Shown here one piece after another: positions 44,474-54,154 of a DNA stretch of 64,000 nt. The stretch covers positions 1,480,501 through 1,544,500 of the forward strand of contig NZ_CP104883.1 in the NCBI RefSeq assembly GCF_025449335.1, in the 5' to 3' direction. Source of the DNA: Bartonella sp. HY328. GTDB taxonomy: Bacteria > Pseudomonadota > Alphaproteobacteria > Rhizobiales > Rhizobiaceae. How positions within the stretch are numbered: the first letter of the stretch is position 1; the number at the start of each line of letters is the position of its first letter. The notes beneath the pieces are model-generated. The model was not told the DNA's origin, did not search any database, and saw only the letters and a program-made list of their open reading frames with translations. Position numbers and translations under genes: made by a program.

Positions 44474-45228
44474 CGCTTAAACTCCAGCGCAATAAAAATA
44501 ATTAAAGAATAGAATCACCATGTGTTCCACCCGTGTGATTTGGGTAGAATGCAACAGTAAACTTTATTTAAGGTTAACAATGTGTGTTCGAGCGAACGAA
44601 TGGTTAATAACATTGGTTAACGCATTCGTATATGATTAATTTAGAAAGAAAGACATTTTTTTATTCGCTGTAATAAGCCGTGTCTATTATTGGTGGCATA
44701 AGATGATATTTCAGCGTATTTCTGGGCTTTTTCATAAGGCTTATTTTGAGCTTTTTTTAAAAAAATTTTTTTAATTTTTACCAAAGATAAAATGGTTAAG
44801 ATCTAACTTAATAAATTTACGTTGCTCATCCGATAATTGCGTCTTGTATATTAACTATAATCTGCTGCGTGGAAAAATTAAAATGGTGCACAATAGACTT
44901 GATTGGTGCTTAAGTAAGTTGGGATTCATTTACTGAATATGTAGCGTGTAGGTTTTAAGGCAAAGCTTTTAGCGGTGCGCGCTCATAGCGCTATTAGTCA
45001 TTCTTGAAAATTGGTAGAGTGACTGTGAGGTGTGATCTTTGATCTGCCGCTAATAATGCAAATAATATGGCTTTGATACAGTGTTTAAAGCGCATTAATA
45101 TTTAAAACGCGTTGCTATTTAAAACTAGATCTTGCTTTTAAATCAAATAGTTGCAGATATATTTGAATGTGAAAAGCGCCGATGCTTTTATCGCAACGGC
45201 GCTTAAACTAATAATAAATATGATTAAA
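44474..45228. other. long gene-free region with der terminator at its left end
   Basis: 755 bases without a supported gene. The hairpin AAGCGCCG / CGGCGCTT (45174-45204, minus strand, followed by TTTTC) terminates der. Near the SleB start are three TTAAC/TTAAT repeats (about 44570-44620), TTAA spaced by 9 rather than 7 bases and so not a proper CtrA box. Confidence 0.55.
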
Positions 45229-46659
45229 TTAATGCTTTTTCTTAGCGCGTCCGGCAAATGGATTATCTGGTTTGCGCATCGATAATCTTATCGGAACGCC
45301 GGGCATCTTAAATGTCTCGCGTAAGCTGTTGACAAGATAGCGCAAATAGGATTGCGGCATAGCATCTGGGCGCGAACACGATATAACAAAGCCGGGTGGT
45401 CTTGTCTTAATCTGCGTCATATATTTAATTTTTAACCGGCGGCCGGATACTGCTGGCGGTGGATGGTGGGTAATAATCCCACCAAGCCAACGATTAAGTT
45501 TTGCTGTTGAAATGCGCCGGTTCCATATACGGTGAACCATTTCGACATTTTCCATCAGCTTATCAATACCTTGGCCGCGTTCACCGGAAATAGGAATAGC
45601 GCGTAAACCGCGAACTTGCGGCAGAAGCCTGCTGCATTTTTCGAGTAAGTCGGTTAAGGTTTCCTGCCGGTTTTCGATTAAGTCCCATTTATTGAAAGCA
45701 ATAATTGGTGCGCGACCTTCACGTATAATAAGGTCAACAATTTGCAAGTCCTGCTTTTCAAATGGAATTGTTGCATCAAAAAGAACAATAACTACTTCGG
45801 CAAAGCGAACAGCTCTTAAAGTATCGGCAACAGAAAGCTTTTCCAACTTTTCTTGCACACGAGATTTACGTCTTAAACCAGCTGTGTCATGAAGTTTAAT
45901 TTTTCTGCCGCGCCATTCCCAATCCACTGAAATAGAATCGCGAGTAATACCAGCTTCAGGGCCGGTCAATAAGCGGTCTTCCTCAAGCATGGTGTTGATT
46001 AATGTCGATTTGCCAGCATTAGGGCGGCCAACAATGGCGATACGCAGCGGCTTGGTATCGTCATATTCTGGCTCTTCAGCATCGGGATCATCAATGTCAT
46101 CACCAATGGAAGCAGATTCGATCTTGAGGCGTTCTTCCTCTTTTTCTTTTTCAAATGCTTTTTCTGAACCAACGGCTTCAACGATGGCATCACGCAAGTC
46201 CGACATGCCAAGACCATGCTCGGCAGAAATAGGACATGGTTCACCAAAGCCTAATTTCCAAGCATCATAAAAATTGCCATTTGCATCCTTTGCTTCGGAT
46301 TTATTGGCAATGAGAATGATTGGCTTGCCAGATTTTCGCACAAGTGAAGCAAATGTTGTATCAGCTGGCGTAAGGCCAGCTTTTGCATCAAGCACGAAAA
46401 GAATAAGATCTGCTTCTTCAATGGCCGCGCGTGTTTGCGCTCGCATACGGCCTTCAAGTGTGTCATTGGCAGCTTCTTCAAGGCCGGCGGTATCAATAAT
46501 GTCAAAACGTAAATCTTGTAGACGCGCGGCATGATGCCGGCGGTCGCGGGTTACGCCTGGTGTATCATCGACAATTGCTAGCTTTTGACCAACTAGACGA
46601 TTAAATAAGGTGGATTTCCCAACATTGGGTCTTCCAATAATAGCGATTGTAAGGGCCAT
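45229..46659 (-). CDS. der: ribosome assembly GTPase Der (EngA)
   Basis: 476-residue essential GTPase of 50S subunit maturation. It has two tandem GTPase domains: GRPNVGKST (residues 8-16) with DTAGLEE and NKSE, then GRPNAGKST (about 211-219) with DTAGLRRKS and NKWD. A KH-like C-terminal domain (about 365-476) follows. An acidic linker with DDIDDPDAEEPEYDD joins the two domains. It is preceded by the YfgM-like gene with only 3 bases between, a conserved pairing. Confidence 0.97.
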   Translation of the reverse strand: MALTIAIIGRPNVGKSTLFNRLVGQKLAIVDDTPGVTRDRRHHAARLQDLRFDIIDTAGLEEAANDTLEGRMRAQTRAAIEEADLILFVLDAKAGLTPADTTFASLVRKSGKPIILIANKSEAKDANGNFYDAWKLGFGEPCPISAEHGLGMSDLRDAIVEAVGSEKAFEKEKEEERLKIESASIGDDIDDPDAEEPEYDDTKPLRIAIVGRPNAGKSTLINTMLEEDRLLTGPEAGITRDSISVDWEWRGRKIKLHDTAGLRRKSRVQEKLEKLSVADTLRAVRFAEVVIVLFDATIPFEKQDLQIVDLIIREGRAPIIAFNKWDLIENRQETLTDLLEKCSRLLPQVRGLRAIPISGERGQGIDKLMENVEMVHRIWNRRISTAKLNRWLGGIITHHPPPAVSGRRLKIKYMTQIKTRPPGFVISCSRPDAMPQSYLRYLVNSLRETFKMPGVPIRLSMRKPDNPFAGRAKKKH

Positions 46660-46662
46660 AAA

Positions 46663-47340
46663 TTAGCCTTTTGTACTTTCTGTGCGGCTATTGATCAGGC
46701 CCAACATAAGTTGAGCTCGGGCTGCTAAGCCTGTGCCGTCACTTTCACTTTCTTTAGTGATTTGTTGAAAATATTTTTTGGCTTCGGCTAAATTGCCAGC
46801 TTTCCATGCAGAAAGCCCCAAAATTTCCCATGCTGAAAATCGCATTGGATTATTATCGGAGGCGAAAACAGCAACGCGTTGGCTTAACTCGTTAAATGTT
46901 GCTGTGTCGACCAAGATATATGCCGCACGAATACTGGCAACATCTTTTAAGCCATTTGGGGTGTCGCTGTTTTGAGCTATTTTATCAAACATAGCAACAG
47001 CACCTTGTTTATCACCTTTTTCAAAGGTTAAAGCCGCTTGGCGCATTTGTGCAAGTGCTGAATAGCCACCAAAATTGGAATCTTCAACTTGCTTAAGACT
47101 TGCCATTGCTTCATCGATTTTGCCGCCTTTAGCAAGATCGGCTGCAAACAGCATTGTGTCGCCAATTCCGGCAGCTTTATTGTTTTGCCAATAGCTATAA
47201 CCCTGCCAAACTGCAGTACCAAGAACAAGGGCAACAGCACCGCCGATAATCATCGGCCCAAAACGTCCCCATAAAGCACGCGCTTTTTCTTGACGAATTT
47301 CTTCGTTAACTTCGCGAATAAAGCTGTCGTCTTCTGCCAT
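46663..47340 (-). CDS. YfgM-like tetratricopeptide membrane protein
   Basis: 225-residue protein with a short cytoplasmic N-terminus, one membrane helix (about 28-46, GPMIIGGAVALVLGTAVW) and a periplasmic TPR-like region (TPR_21 domain). Repeats include YSALAQMRQAALTFEKGD and EILGLSAWKAGNLAEAKKYFQQI. E. coli YfgM is a SecYEG-associated chaperone partner next to bamB and der; here der follows immediately but no bamB is present. The ORF starts at ATG with a purine-rich site. Confidence 0.85.
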   Translation of the reverse strand: MAEDDSFIREVNEEIRQEKARALWGRFGPMIIGGAVALVLGTAVWQGYSYWQNNKAAGIGDTMLFAADLAKGGKIDEAMASLKQVEDSNFGGYSALAQMRQAALTFEKGDKQGAVAMFDKIAQNSDTPNGLKDVASIRAAYILVDTATFNELSQRVAVFASDNNPMRFSAWEILGLSAWKAGNLAEAKKYFQQITKESESDGTGLAARAQLMLGLINSRTESTKG

Positions 47341-47517
47341 TACAAAACTCTCTATGGTAATTTATCTCGTTAAAGATAGCTTTTAAGCATAAATGCGGCA
47401 ATAGCAAAGCTATTTTTTGCACTTGAATAATTTTTAACTGAACTTTGATCATTCTAGCACTTCATCAAAGCTTTTTTTTGAGGATAGCTTGTTTAAATTG
47501 CGATAAATTTGAAAAAT

Positions 47518-48864
47518 TCAATCCAATTCAATACAATTTAATTCAATGTCATTGGCTTTTGCTGGAGTATTGGAGCGTTTAAGCGTTAGGCTGATTTTTT
47601 TGCTGATAAAACGTAAATATAAAAAACCATAAATTAGTCCAATAATTGCTGATAGTCCTGAACCTAATAACACACCGATCTTAGCGCTTGCTAATTGTTC
47701 GGGATTGCTAAAAGCCAACATGGCAACAAAAATTGCCATAGTAAAGCCAATGCCAGCCAATAAGCCAACCAATATCATGGCGCGCCAGTCAACTTGTGGG
47801 GGCAGGCGGCAGGCACCCAATTTAACGGCGATAAAACTCGTTAAAATAATGCCGAGCGGCTTGCCTATGATAAGGCCTGCCATTACCCCGATGGTTATTC
47901 CTAATGTACCATTAGCAGAAAGATTGATGTCGCCAAGGTAGATTCCTGCATTGGCAAGCGCAAAAACCGGCATAATAAAAAACGCAACCCAAGGATGAAG
48001 ATGCTTTTCAACAATCGCGAGTGGATTTATCAAAGCCTTATGGGGCTTATTGTCTTTACCAAGCTGTAAAGGTTGATAAATAATTGGCGTTAAAAGTCCA
48101 AGAACGACACCCGCAAGAGAGGGGTGGATGCCGGCTTTCCAAAGGCCAAACCAAAGCACACTTGCTGGTAATGAATAAGCAAAAGCTGATGAAATACCAA
48201 AGAAATGAAAAATATAGATAAGACCAATAGCTGCAATAGCAATTAGCAGTGCTGAAGCGTCAATGCCATTGGAATAGAAAACTGCAATAATAAGTACGGC
48301 GATAATATCATCAATGATCGCAAGTGAAAGCAGTACTACGCGAATATTGCTCGGCAAAGAACGCCCAAGGAGGGCTAGAATACCAACAGCAAAGGCGATA
48401 TCGGTGGCAGTTGGAACTGCCCAGCCGTGATGGCTAATTGGATCTGTGTTAAACAGCATATAAATGAGGGCTGGTGCTAAAACGCCGCCAAGGGCTGCAA
48501 TAATTGGTAATGTTGCCTGTTTAATGCTTGAAAGTGCGCCATTATGGATTTCTTTCCTGATTTCAAGGCCAGCAATGAGGAAAAAAAATGTCATCAAGAC
48601 ATCATTGACCCAAAAATGCAGATCCCAATTTAAAGAAAACGCGCCTAGTGAAATACCAAGTTTTGTATGCCAAAAACCAACATAGGTTTCATAAAAAGAT
48701 GAATTGGCCCAAAATAGCGCAATGGCTGCGGCAGCAATTAAAAGGACACCTGCAAAAGCTTCCAAGTGCATAAGCTTTTTGATTTGAATTAAAATGCAGA
48801 AATAAATTTTGGCAATGAAATGGGGTTTTGTTACCGATTGCGATGGTTGATCTTGATAGTTCAT
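47518..48864 (-). CDS. nhaA: Na+/H+ antiporter NhaA
   Basis: 448-residue inner-membrane antiporter for sodium extrusion and pH control. The helices and conserved motifs are present: VNDVLMTFFFLIAGLEIRKE, WAVPTATDIAFAVGILALLG (equivalent to the AMATDIAFALG region with Asp133) and LLSLAIIDDIIAVLIIA (equivalent of Asp163-Asp164). The second half shows KPLGI and LLAGIGFTMAIFVAMLAF. GGAG lies upstream of ATG. C-terminal extension of about 30 charged residues. Monocistronic; no terminator was clear. Confidence 0.96.
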   Translation of the reverse strand: MNYQDQPSQSVTKPHFIAKIYFCILIQIKKLMHLEAFAGVLLIAAAAIALFWANSSFYETYVGFWHTKLGISLGAFSLNWDLHFWVNDVLMTFFFLIAGLEIRKEIHNGALSSIKQATLPIIAALGGVLAPALIYMLFNTDPISHHGWAVPTATDIAFAVGILALLGRSLPSNIRVVLLSLAIIDDIIAVLIIAVFYSNGIDASALLIAIAAIGLIYIFHFFGISSAFAYSLPASVLWFGLWKAGIHPSLAGVVLGLLTPIIYQPLQLGKDNKPHKALINPLAIVEKHLHPWVAFFIMPVFALANAGIYLGDINLSANGTLGITIGVMAGLIIGKPLGIILTSFIAVKLGACRLPPQVDWRAMILVGLLAGIGFTMAIFVAMLAFSNPEQLASAKIGVLLGSGLSAIIGLIYGFLYLRFISKKISLTLKRSNTPAKANDIELNCIELD

Positions 48865-49012
48865 AAGTATAGCTCCGCTATCTCAGCGGCCCGACCAAGA
48901 ACATTCCTGCCAATAGATTATTCTAATTGACACCCTCGCATTTATTATAAGATATTTTTTCGTTTATTCAACCGTTTCTCATATGACAAACGAAAATTGA
49001 ATTTTATTGTCT

Positions 49013-49042
49013 AGCCATGGGAACCAACTTCTTCCCATGGCT
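49013..49042 (-). terminator. terminator of the L,D-transpeptidase gene
   Basis: Perfect 11-pair stem AGCCATGGGAA / TTCCCATGGCT with an 8-base loop, 37 bases after the stop on the minus strand; only a weak T-tract follows. Confidence 0.65.
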
Positions 49043-49078
49043 TGTTTAAACTCTAATGTTTTCAGCTTGGTTCTTACA

Positions 49079-49783
49079 CTAGATTTGTTGCGCGACTTGT
49101 TGGTGATCTGTAGTGCGAGGAATAACAACAACTTTACTACCCACAGTAACGCGGTTGTAAAGATCGATGATATCTTGGAATAGAAAACGGATGCAGCCAG
49201 ACGATACGTTTTTACCAATACTCCATTCTTCCGTGGTTCCATGCAAGCGGAACAAAGTATCGCGCCCATTACGGTAAAGATAAAGTGCCCGAGGGCCTAA
49301 GGGATTTTGTGGGCCAGGTGCCATGCCGCCGCCAAGATGTCCATAACGCTCTGGCAATCTTCTCATCATGCTAGGGGTCGGTGTCCAAGATGGCCACATT
49401 GCTTTACGACCAATAATCGCATCGCCGCTAAAGTTTAGAGTATTATTTTCGGCAATGCCAACACCATAACGGATAGCCTGATCGTCTTCCATGACAAAAT
49501 AGCAAAAATAATTATTAAGATCGACGACTAAAGTGCCAGGTGTATAAGAACTTGGATAAGCAACAATTTGGCGCCAATAGATTGGGTCTATTTTACTAAT
49601 ATCTGAAGCTTTGACGGGGTAAGGTTCACTGTCAATTGCACCATACATTTCAAGATAATAGGGATTAATTTTTTTGGCTGGCGCTGGGGTTGCGTCAGCA
49701 ATATGGCGTCCTGTTGCACTGCATGCACCTAAAGCAAGCGGTGCGGAAAGCATAAATATTCTTCGGCTCAATTTACCTGACAT
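49079..49783 (-). CDS. L,D-transpeptidase (YkuD family) lipoprotein
   Basis: 234-residue peptidoglycan cross-linking or protein-anchoring enzyme. Tat-like RR at residues 7-8 and a lipobox with LGAC (Cys21) indicate an exported lipoprotein. The YkuD catalytic region is intact: His181 in RLHGTTEEWSIG and Cys197 in SSGCIRF. The typical GGGMAPGPQNPLGPRALYL segment lies before it. The Arg-Arg signal suggests export through the Tat machinery encoded 5 kb to the right, but the pattern is minimal, so this is inference. Monocistronic. Confidence 0.92.
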   Translation of the reverse strand: MSGKLSRRIFMLSAPLALGACSATGRHIADATPAPAKKINPYYLEMYGAIDSEPYPVKASDISKIDPIYWRQIVAYPSSYTPGTLVVDLNNYFCYFVMEDDQAIRYGVGIAENNTLNFSGDAIIGRKAMWPSWTPTPSMMRRLPERYGHLGGGMAPGPQNPLGPRALYLYRNGRDTLFRLHGTTEEWSIGKNVSSGCIRFLFQDIIDLYNRVTVGSKVVVIPRTTDHQQVAQQI

Positions 49784-50051
49784 TACTTCAACCTTGATTC
49801 GGATAGAAATTGTTTCGCATAATTGTGGATGTGGCTAATTTAAGAATTTGGCATAAACTTGTTGGTGATTATCTTTATAGATAATTATGAAAAAATTTCT
49901 TAATCATTGCTGATAAACGTGTATGATCACAAAAAGTTTCACGTTATCATGCTTATTTATTGGTAATAGCTTGGTTATATTTAAGATAATGGTTGTGATT
50001 AATAAAGCCTAAGTCATCAATTTTCTTGGTTTTAAGAGAGGCGAATTTCAA

Positions 50052-52142
50052 ATGAATTTGCGTATAGGACATTCGGCATGTCCTCATGATTGCCCCTCGA
50101 CATGCGCCTTAGATATAGAATTATTGGCAGATAATCGCATTGGTCGGGTAAGAGGATCGAAAGATAATAGTTATACTGCTGGGGTGGTTTGTGCCAAAGT
50201 TGCCCGTTATGCCGAGCGTGTCCATCATAGTGAGCGCTTATTAACACCTTTAAAGCGCATTGGTGAAAAAGGTGCGGGGCAATGGCAAGCTATCGGGTGG
50301 GAAGAAGCGCTAGATATTATTGCAGAAAAAATCACTGAGCAAGTTGAGCATTTTGGGTCACAAACGGTTTGGCCTTATTACTTTGCGGGCACAATGGGCT
50401 TGGTGCAGCGTGATTCGATTAATCGTCTACGGCATGCAGGAAATTTCTCCAAGCAGTTTTCTACTTTTTGTACCAATACTGCGGTGACTGGTTATTTTGC
50501 TGGAGCAGGGCGTATTGCAGGCGTTGATCCGCGTGAAATGGAAAAATCCGATTGCATTGTCATTTGGGGCACCAATGCTGCGGCTACGCAAGTTAATGTG
50601 ATGACCCATGCCGTGCGCGCTCGTAAAGAGCGTGGAGCAAAGATTGTTGCGATTGATGTTTTTGAAACCGCAACGGTAAAGCAAGCTGATATTGGGCTTA
50701 TCTTAAAGCCTGGAACTGATGCGGCGCTTGCTTGTGCGGTGATGCATGTGCTTTTTCGTGATGGTTATGCAGATTATGCCTATATGAAAGCCTACACCGA
50801 TGATCCTTTTGGGCTTGCGGCTCATGTTGCCAATAGGGATCCATTATGGGCTGCGAAAATTACTGGTTTAAGTGTTGCGGAAATTGAAGAATTTGCCAAG
50901 GTGATTGGTGAGACCAAACGCTGTTTTTTTCGTCTTGGTTTTGGCTTTACCCGTCAACGCAATGGCGCTGTTGCTATGCATGCGGCACTCTCTATTCCTG
51001 CTGTACTTGGCTCTTGGCAATATGAAGGAGGAGGGGCATTTTTTTCCAATTCTGATATTTATGTGCTAAATCGTGATGAGATTACTGGAAAGAAATTGGC
51101 GGACCCTACTATTCGCAGTCTTGATCAGTCAAAAATTGGTCGTATCCTTTGTGGGGATAAGGATACGCTTTATGGTGGCCCTCCAGTCAATGTACTTTTT
51201 ATTCAAAATACCAATCCAGTTAATGTCGCTCCTGAACAGCGCCTTATTCGGCAAGGTTTTCTGCGAGATGATCTTTTTACGGTTGTGCATGAACAGTTCA
51301 TGACCGATACCGCAAAGCTTGCCGATATTGTTTTACCTGCAACTATGTTTGTCGAGCATGATGATATTTATTGTGGTGGTGGTCATCAACACATCATTCT
51401 TGGACCAAAATTGATTGAGCCACCTTTAGGGCCAAAACCTAATTTGTTTGTCATTAACCAACTTGCACAGCGTCTTGGCTTTGCAGGGTTTGATTTTGAC
51501 GAAAAAACATTGATTGATGATTTATTGGTAAAAAGTGGTTTTGGTGGTTTTGAGGAGTTGCAAGAAAAACGCTGGTATGATGTGCAGCCATCTTTTGATG
51601 AAGCGCATTTTATCAATGGCTTTGGTTGGGATGATAAGCGCTTTCACTTTAAAGTAAATTGGCTGGATGAAAATTTTCCTAACCGTCCGCCAGCCTCAAT
51701 GGGGTATCAGGGAAACTGGCAAGAAATGCCGCAATTTCCTGATCAATGGGATAATATTGAGCACATCAGTGAAGATTGCCCATTTCGATTGGCTACATCA
51801 CCAGCGCATAATTTTTTAAATTCTACTTTTGCTGAAACGCCAACATCATTACAAAAAGAGAGGCGGCCGGAACTCTATATCCATCCAGAAGATGCTAAAG
51901 TGCTGGATATTGAGGATGGAGAGATTGTTGCAACAGGAAATGCACGCGGGGAAGTGCGGCTGCATGCTAAGATTTTTGCTGGGGTGCAACGCGGAGTGCT
52001 TATATCTCCTGGTATTTTCCCCAATAGTGCATTTATGGATGGCGAGGGCATAAATACGTTAACAGGCGCACAGTCACCTGCACCTAATGGTGGTTTAGCC
52101 GTTCATGATATTAGTGTGTGGGTTAAAAAATGCGCAAATTAA
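50052..52142 (+). CDS. molybdopterin (bis-MGD) oxidoreductase, cytoplasmic
   Basis: 696-residue DMSO reductase-family catalytic subunit. The N-terminus binds one [4Fe-4S] cluster (CPHDCPSTC with Cys10, Cys14, Cys18 and Cys47). Bis-MGD motifs follow, including CIVIWGTNAAATQVN, FIQNTNPVNVAP and ADIVLPATMFVEHDD. The metal-ligand position is in the FCTNTAVTGYFAG segment, where I cannot be sure of Cys or Ser. No twin-arginine signal, so it stays in the cytosol. No small subunit, electron-transfer or chaperone gene adjoins it. GAGAGGCG precedes ATG. The substrate is unknown; annotation as a generic or formate-dehydrogenase-like oxidoreductase is likely. Confidence 0.9.
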   Translation: MNLRIGHSACPHDCPSTCALDIELLADNRIGRVRGSKDNSYTAGVVCAKVARYAERVHHSERLLTPLKRIGEKGAGQWQAIGWEEALDIIAEKITEQVEHFGSQTVWPYYFAGTMGLVQRDSINRLRHAGNFSKQFSTFCTNTAVTGYFAGAGRIAGVDPREMEKSDCIVIWGTNAAATQVNVMTHAVRARKERGAKIVAIDVFETATVKQADIGLILKPGTDAALACAVMHVLFRDGYADYAYMKAYTDDPFGLAAHVANRDPLWAAKITGLSVAEIEEFAKVIGETKRCFFRLGFGFTRQRNGAVAMHAALSIPAVLGSWQYEGGGAFFSNSDIYVLNRDEITGKKLADPTIRSLDQSKIGRILCGDKDTLYGGPPVNVLFIQNTNPVNVAPEQRLIRQGFLRDDLFTVVHEQFMTDTAKLADIVLPATMFVEHDDIYCGGGHQHIILGPKLIEPPLGPKPNLFVINQLAQRLGFAGFDFDEKTLIDDLLVKSGFGGFEELQEKRWYDVQPSFDEAHFINGFGWDDKRFHFKVNWLDENFPNRPPASMGYQGNWQEMPQFPDQWDNIEHISEDCPFRLATSPAHNFLNSTFAETPTSLQKERRPELYIHPEDAKVLDIEDGEIVATGNARGEVRLHAKIFAGVQRGVLISPGIFPNSAFMDGEGINTLTGAQSPAPNGGLAVHDISVWVKKCAN

Positions 52143-52232
52143 AATTGTTAGATTAATAGAATTTCAATCAACATAACGGCATTTATTCAGTTTTAATGAA
52201 TCAGCATTGGGCTTGTGCCAAAGGAATATTAG

Positions 52233-53258
52233 ATGGAAAATTGTAAAGCATTTATCACTGGCATTGCAGGTCTGTCATTAAATGATCAAGAACGTGCCTT
52301 TATTAAACAGCATAAGCCATGGGGATTTATCCTATTTGCACGCAATATTGACAATAGCGAACAATTATCTGCGCTTACTGATGATATAAGACTTGCATCT
52401 AATAATGAAAATACTTTGATTTTTATAGATCAAGAAGGCGGAAGAGTTCAGCGTTTACGCCCACCACTTGCTCCTAATTATCCAACGGCAGCCGCTCTTG
52501 GTGATATTTATAATAAAGATAGCGAGCAAGGCTTGCGCGCAGCTTGGCTCATGTCGCGGCTTCATGCTTTTGATTTAAAAAAATATGGCATTAATGCTGA
52601 TTGTTTGCCGCTTTTAGATGTGCCAATTGCTGGTAGTCATGATGTTATTGGCTCGCGTGCCTATGGTCATACACCTGAGATTGTCACCGCAATGGGTAAA
52701 GCTGCAGCACAAGGACTTATTGACGGTGGTGTTTTACCGGTTATGAAGCATATACCTGGCCATGGCCGTGCCATGTGTGATACGCATTTGGCATTAGCGC
52801 GGGTAGAAGCCGATATTAATGAATTAAAGCAATCTGATTTCATTCCATTTAAGCAATTAGCGCATTTGCCAACCGCAATGACAGCACATGTTGTCTATGA
52901 AGCAATTGATCAAGAGCAAACGGCCACCCTATCATCCAAAGTTATTTCTGATATTATTCGTGGTGATATCGGCTTTGATGGCCTGTTAATGACCGATGAT
53001 TTATCCATGAAAGCACTGTCTGGAACGATAGGTAATTTAGCACGGCAGGCATTTATAGCTGGTTGTGATATGGCTTTGCATTGTAATGGTAATTTTAGCG
53101 AAATGTTGGAAGTTGCTGAAAATAGCCCATATTTACAAGAAAAGGCCGCGCAAAGAGCCGCTAATGCCGAATGCTTTGTTGTAAATATGATAGCTGCTGA
53201 TGAAAAAGAATTACGGCAAGAATTTGCTCAATTTTTTCCAGAAACGCTAAGTTTTTAA
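52233..53258 (+). CDS. nagZ: beta-N-acetylhexosaminidase NagZ
   Basis: 341-residue glycoside hydrolase family 3 enzyme of cytoplasmic peptidoglycan recycling; removes GlcNAc from GlcNAc-anhydroMurNAc peptides. Contains IDQEGGRVQRL, the diagnostic KHIPGHGRAMCDTHLALARV (catalytic His), and the nucleophile Asp in LLMTDDLSMKAL. AAGGAAT lies ahead of ATG. First gene of the nagZ-scpA-scpB group, as in many Hyphomicrobiales. Confidence 0.96.
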   Translation: MENCKAFITGIAGLSLNDQERAFIKQHKPWGFILFARNIDNSEQLSALTDDIRLASNNENTLIFIDQEGGRVQRLRPPLAPNYPTAAALGDIYNKDSEQGLRAAWLMSRLHAFDLKKYGINADCLPLLDVPIAGSHDVIGSRAYGHTPEIVTAMGKAAAQGLIDGGVLPVMKHIPGHGRAMCDTHLALARVEADINELKQSDFIPFKQLAHLPTAMTAHVVYEAIDQEQTATLSSKVISDIIRGDIGFDGLLMTDDLSMKALSGTIGNLARQAFIAGCDMALHCNGNFSEMLEVAENSPYLQEKAAQRAANAECFVVNMIAADEKELRQEFAQFFPETLSF

Positions 53259-53305
53259 TTGTTTTATGCTTTTTAATCAATAGGCTATAAGGAATATTTG
53301 TTATT

Positions 53306-54154
53306 TTGGCTTTAGCAGGAAAAACACCGCAATCTGATGCACCTCCCATGAGCGAATGGTGGGATGATGAAGCGCGCGGTGTGAGTGAGCCGGAATTGGT
53401 GGTTGATGTCCAAGGTTTTGAGGGGCCTATGGATCTTCTCTTGCATCTTTCGCGCACGCAAAAAGTTGATTTAACCCGTATTTCGATTGTCGCGCTGGTT
53501 GATCAGTATTTACAGTTTATCAAACAAGCGCAACAGGTAAGATTAGAGTTGGCAGCTGATTATCTGGTTATGGCTGCTTGGCTTGCTTATTTAAAGTCAC
53601 GGTTATTGGTTCCTAAAAAACAAGGGGAGCAAGAAGCAAGTGGTGAAGAAATGGCGGAAATGTTGCAATTTCGCTTGCGGCGTTTGGAAGCCATGCGCGA
53701 TGCTGCTGGTAAATTGATTAATCGCAACCGTTTGGGGCGCGATGTTTTTAAACGTGGCGCGCCAGAAATGGTTGTGGTTGAGCGAAAAAATCGTTTCAAT
53801 ACGACACTTTATGAGTTGTTAACGGCCTATACTGGAATAAGGCAGCGGCAGGCGGTCAGTCATGTTGAAGTTGGCAACCGTAAGGTCTGGCCACTTAAAT
53901 ATGCTCGGCAAATTTTAAGCCGTATGGTGGGTGAGCTTTCACATGATTGGTTGGCGCTTGATCAATATTTGCTTCGTTTTATCAGTGATGACAAAGAGCG
54001 TAAGACTGCAATTGCCAGTGCTTTTGCAGCAAGTCTTGAAATGGTGCGTGAAGGTCAGGTAGAACTGCGGCAAAGTGGGGTTTTTTTACCGCTTTATATG
54101 CGTGTTAAACAAGACGATAGAGATGAAGATAGGGAACAGCTTAGCAATGGTTGA
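53306..54154 (+). CDS. scpA: segregation and condensation protein A
   Basis: 282-residue kleisin that links SMC and ScpB in chromosome condensation. The N-terminus holds the EGPMDLLLHLSRTQKVDLTRISI motif (about 38-60) typical of ScpA, and the C-terminal winged helix carries the SMC head-binding helix. The frame starts with TTG at 53306 and AAGGA 13 bases ahead; the next ATG (53348) has no ribosome site, so the start is uncertain by 14 codons. It overlaps scpB at ATGGTTGA. Confidence 0.93.
   Translation: MALAGKTPQSDAPPMSEWWDDEARGVSEPELVVDVQGFEGPMDLLLHLSRTQKVDLTRISIVALVDQYLQFIKQAQQVRLELAADYLVMAAWLAYLKSRLLVPKKQGEQEASGEEMAEMLQFRLRRLEAMRDAAGKLINRNRLGRDVFKRGAPEMVVVERKNRFNTTLYELLTAYTGIRQRQAVSHVEVGNRKVWPLKYARQILSRMVGELSHDWLALDQYLLRFISDDKERKTAIASAFAASLEMVREGQVELRQSGVFLPLYMRVKQDDRDEDREQLSNG

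Noticed and set aside
44565..44625. Clustered TTAAC motifs upstream of the SleB-type gene as CtrA sites
   Set aside because: The half-site spacing is 9 bases, not 7, so the consensus is not met.
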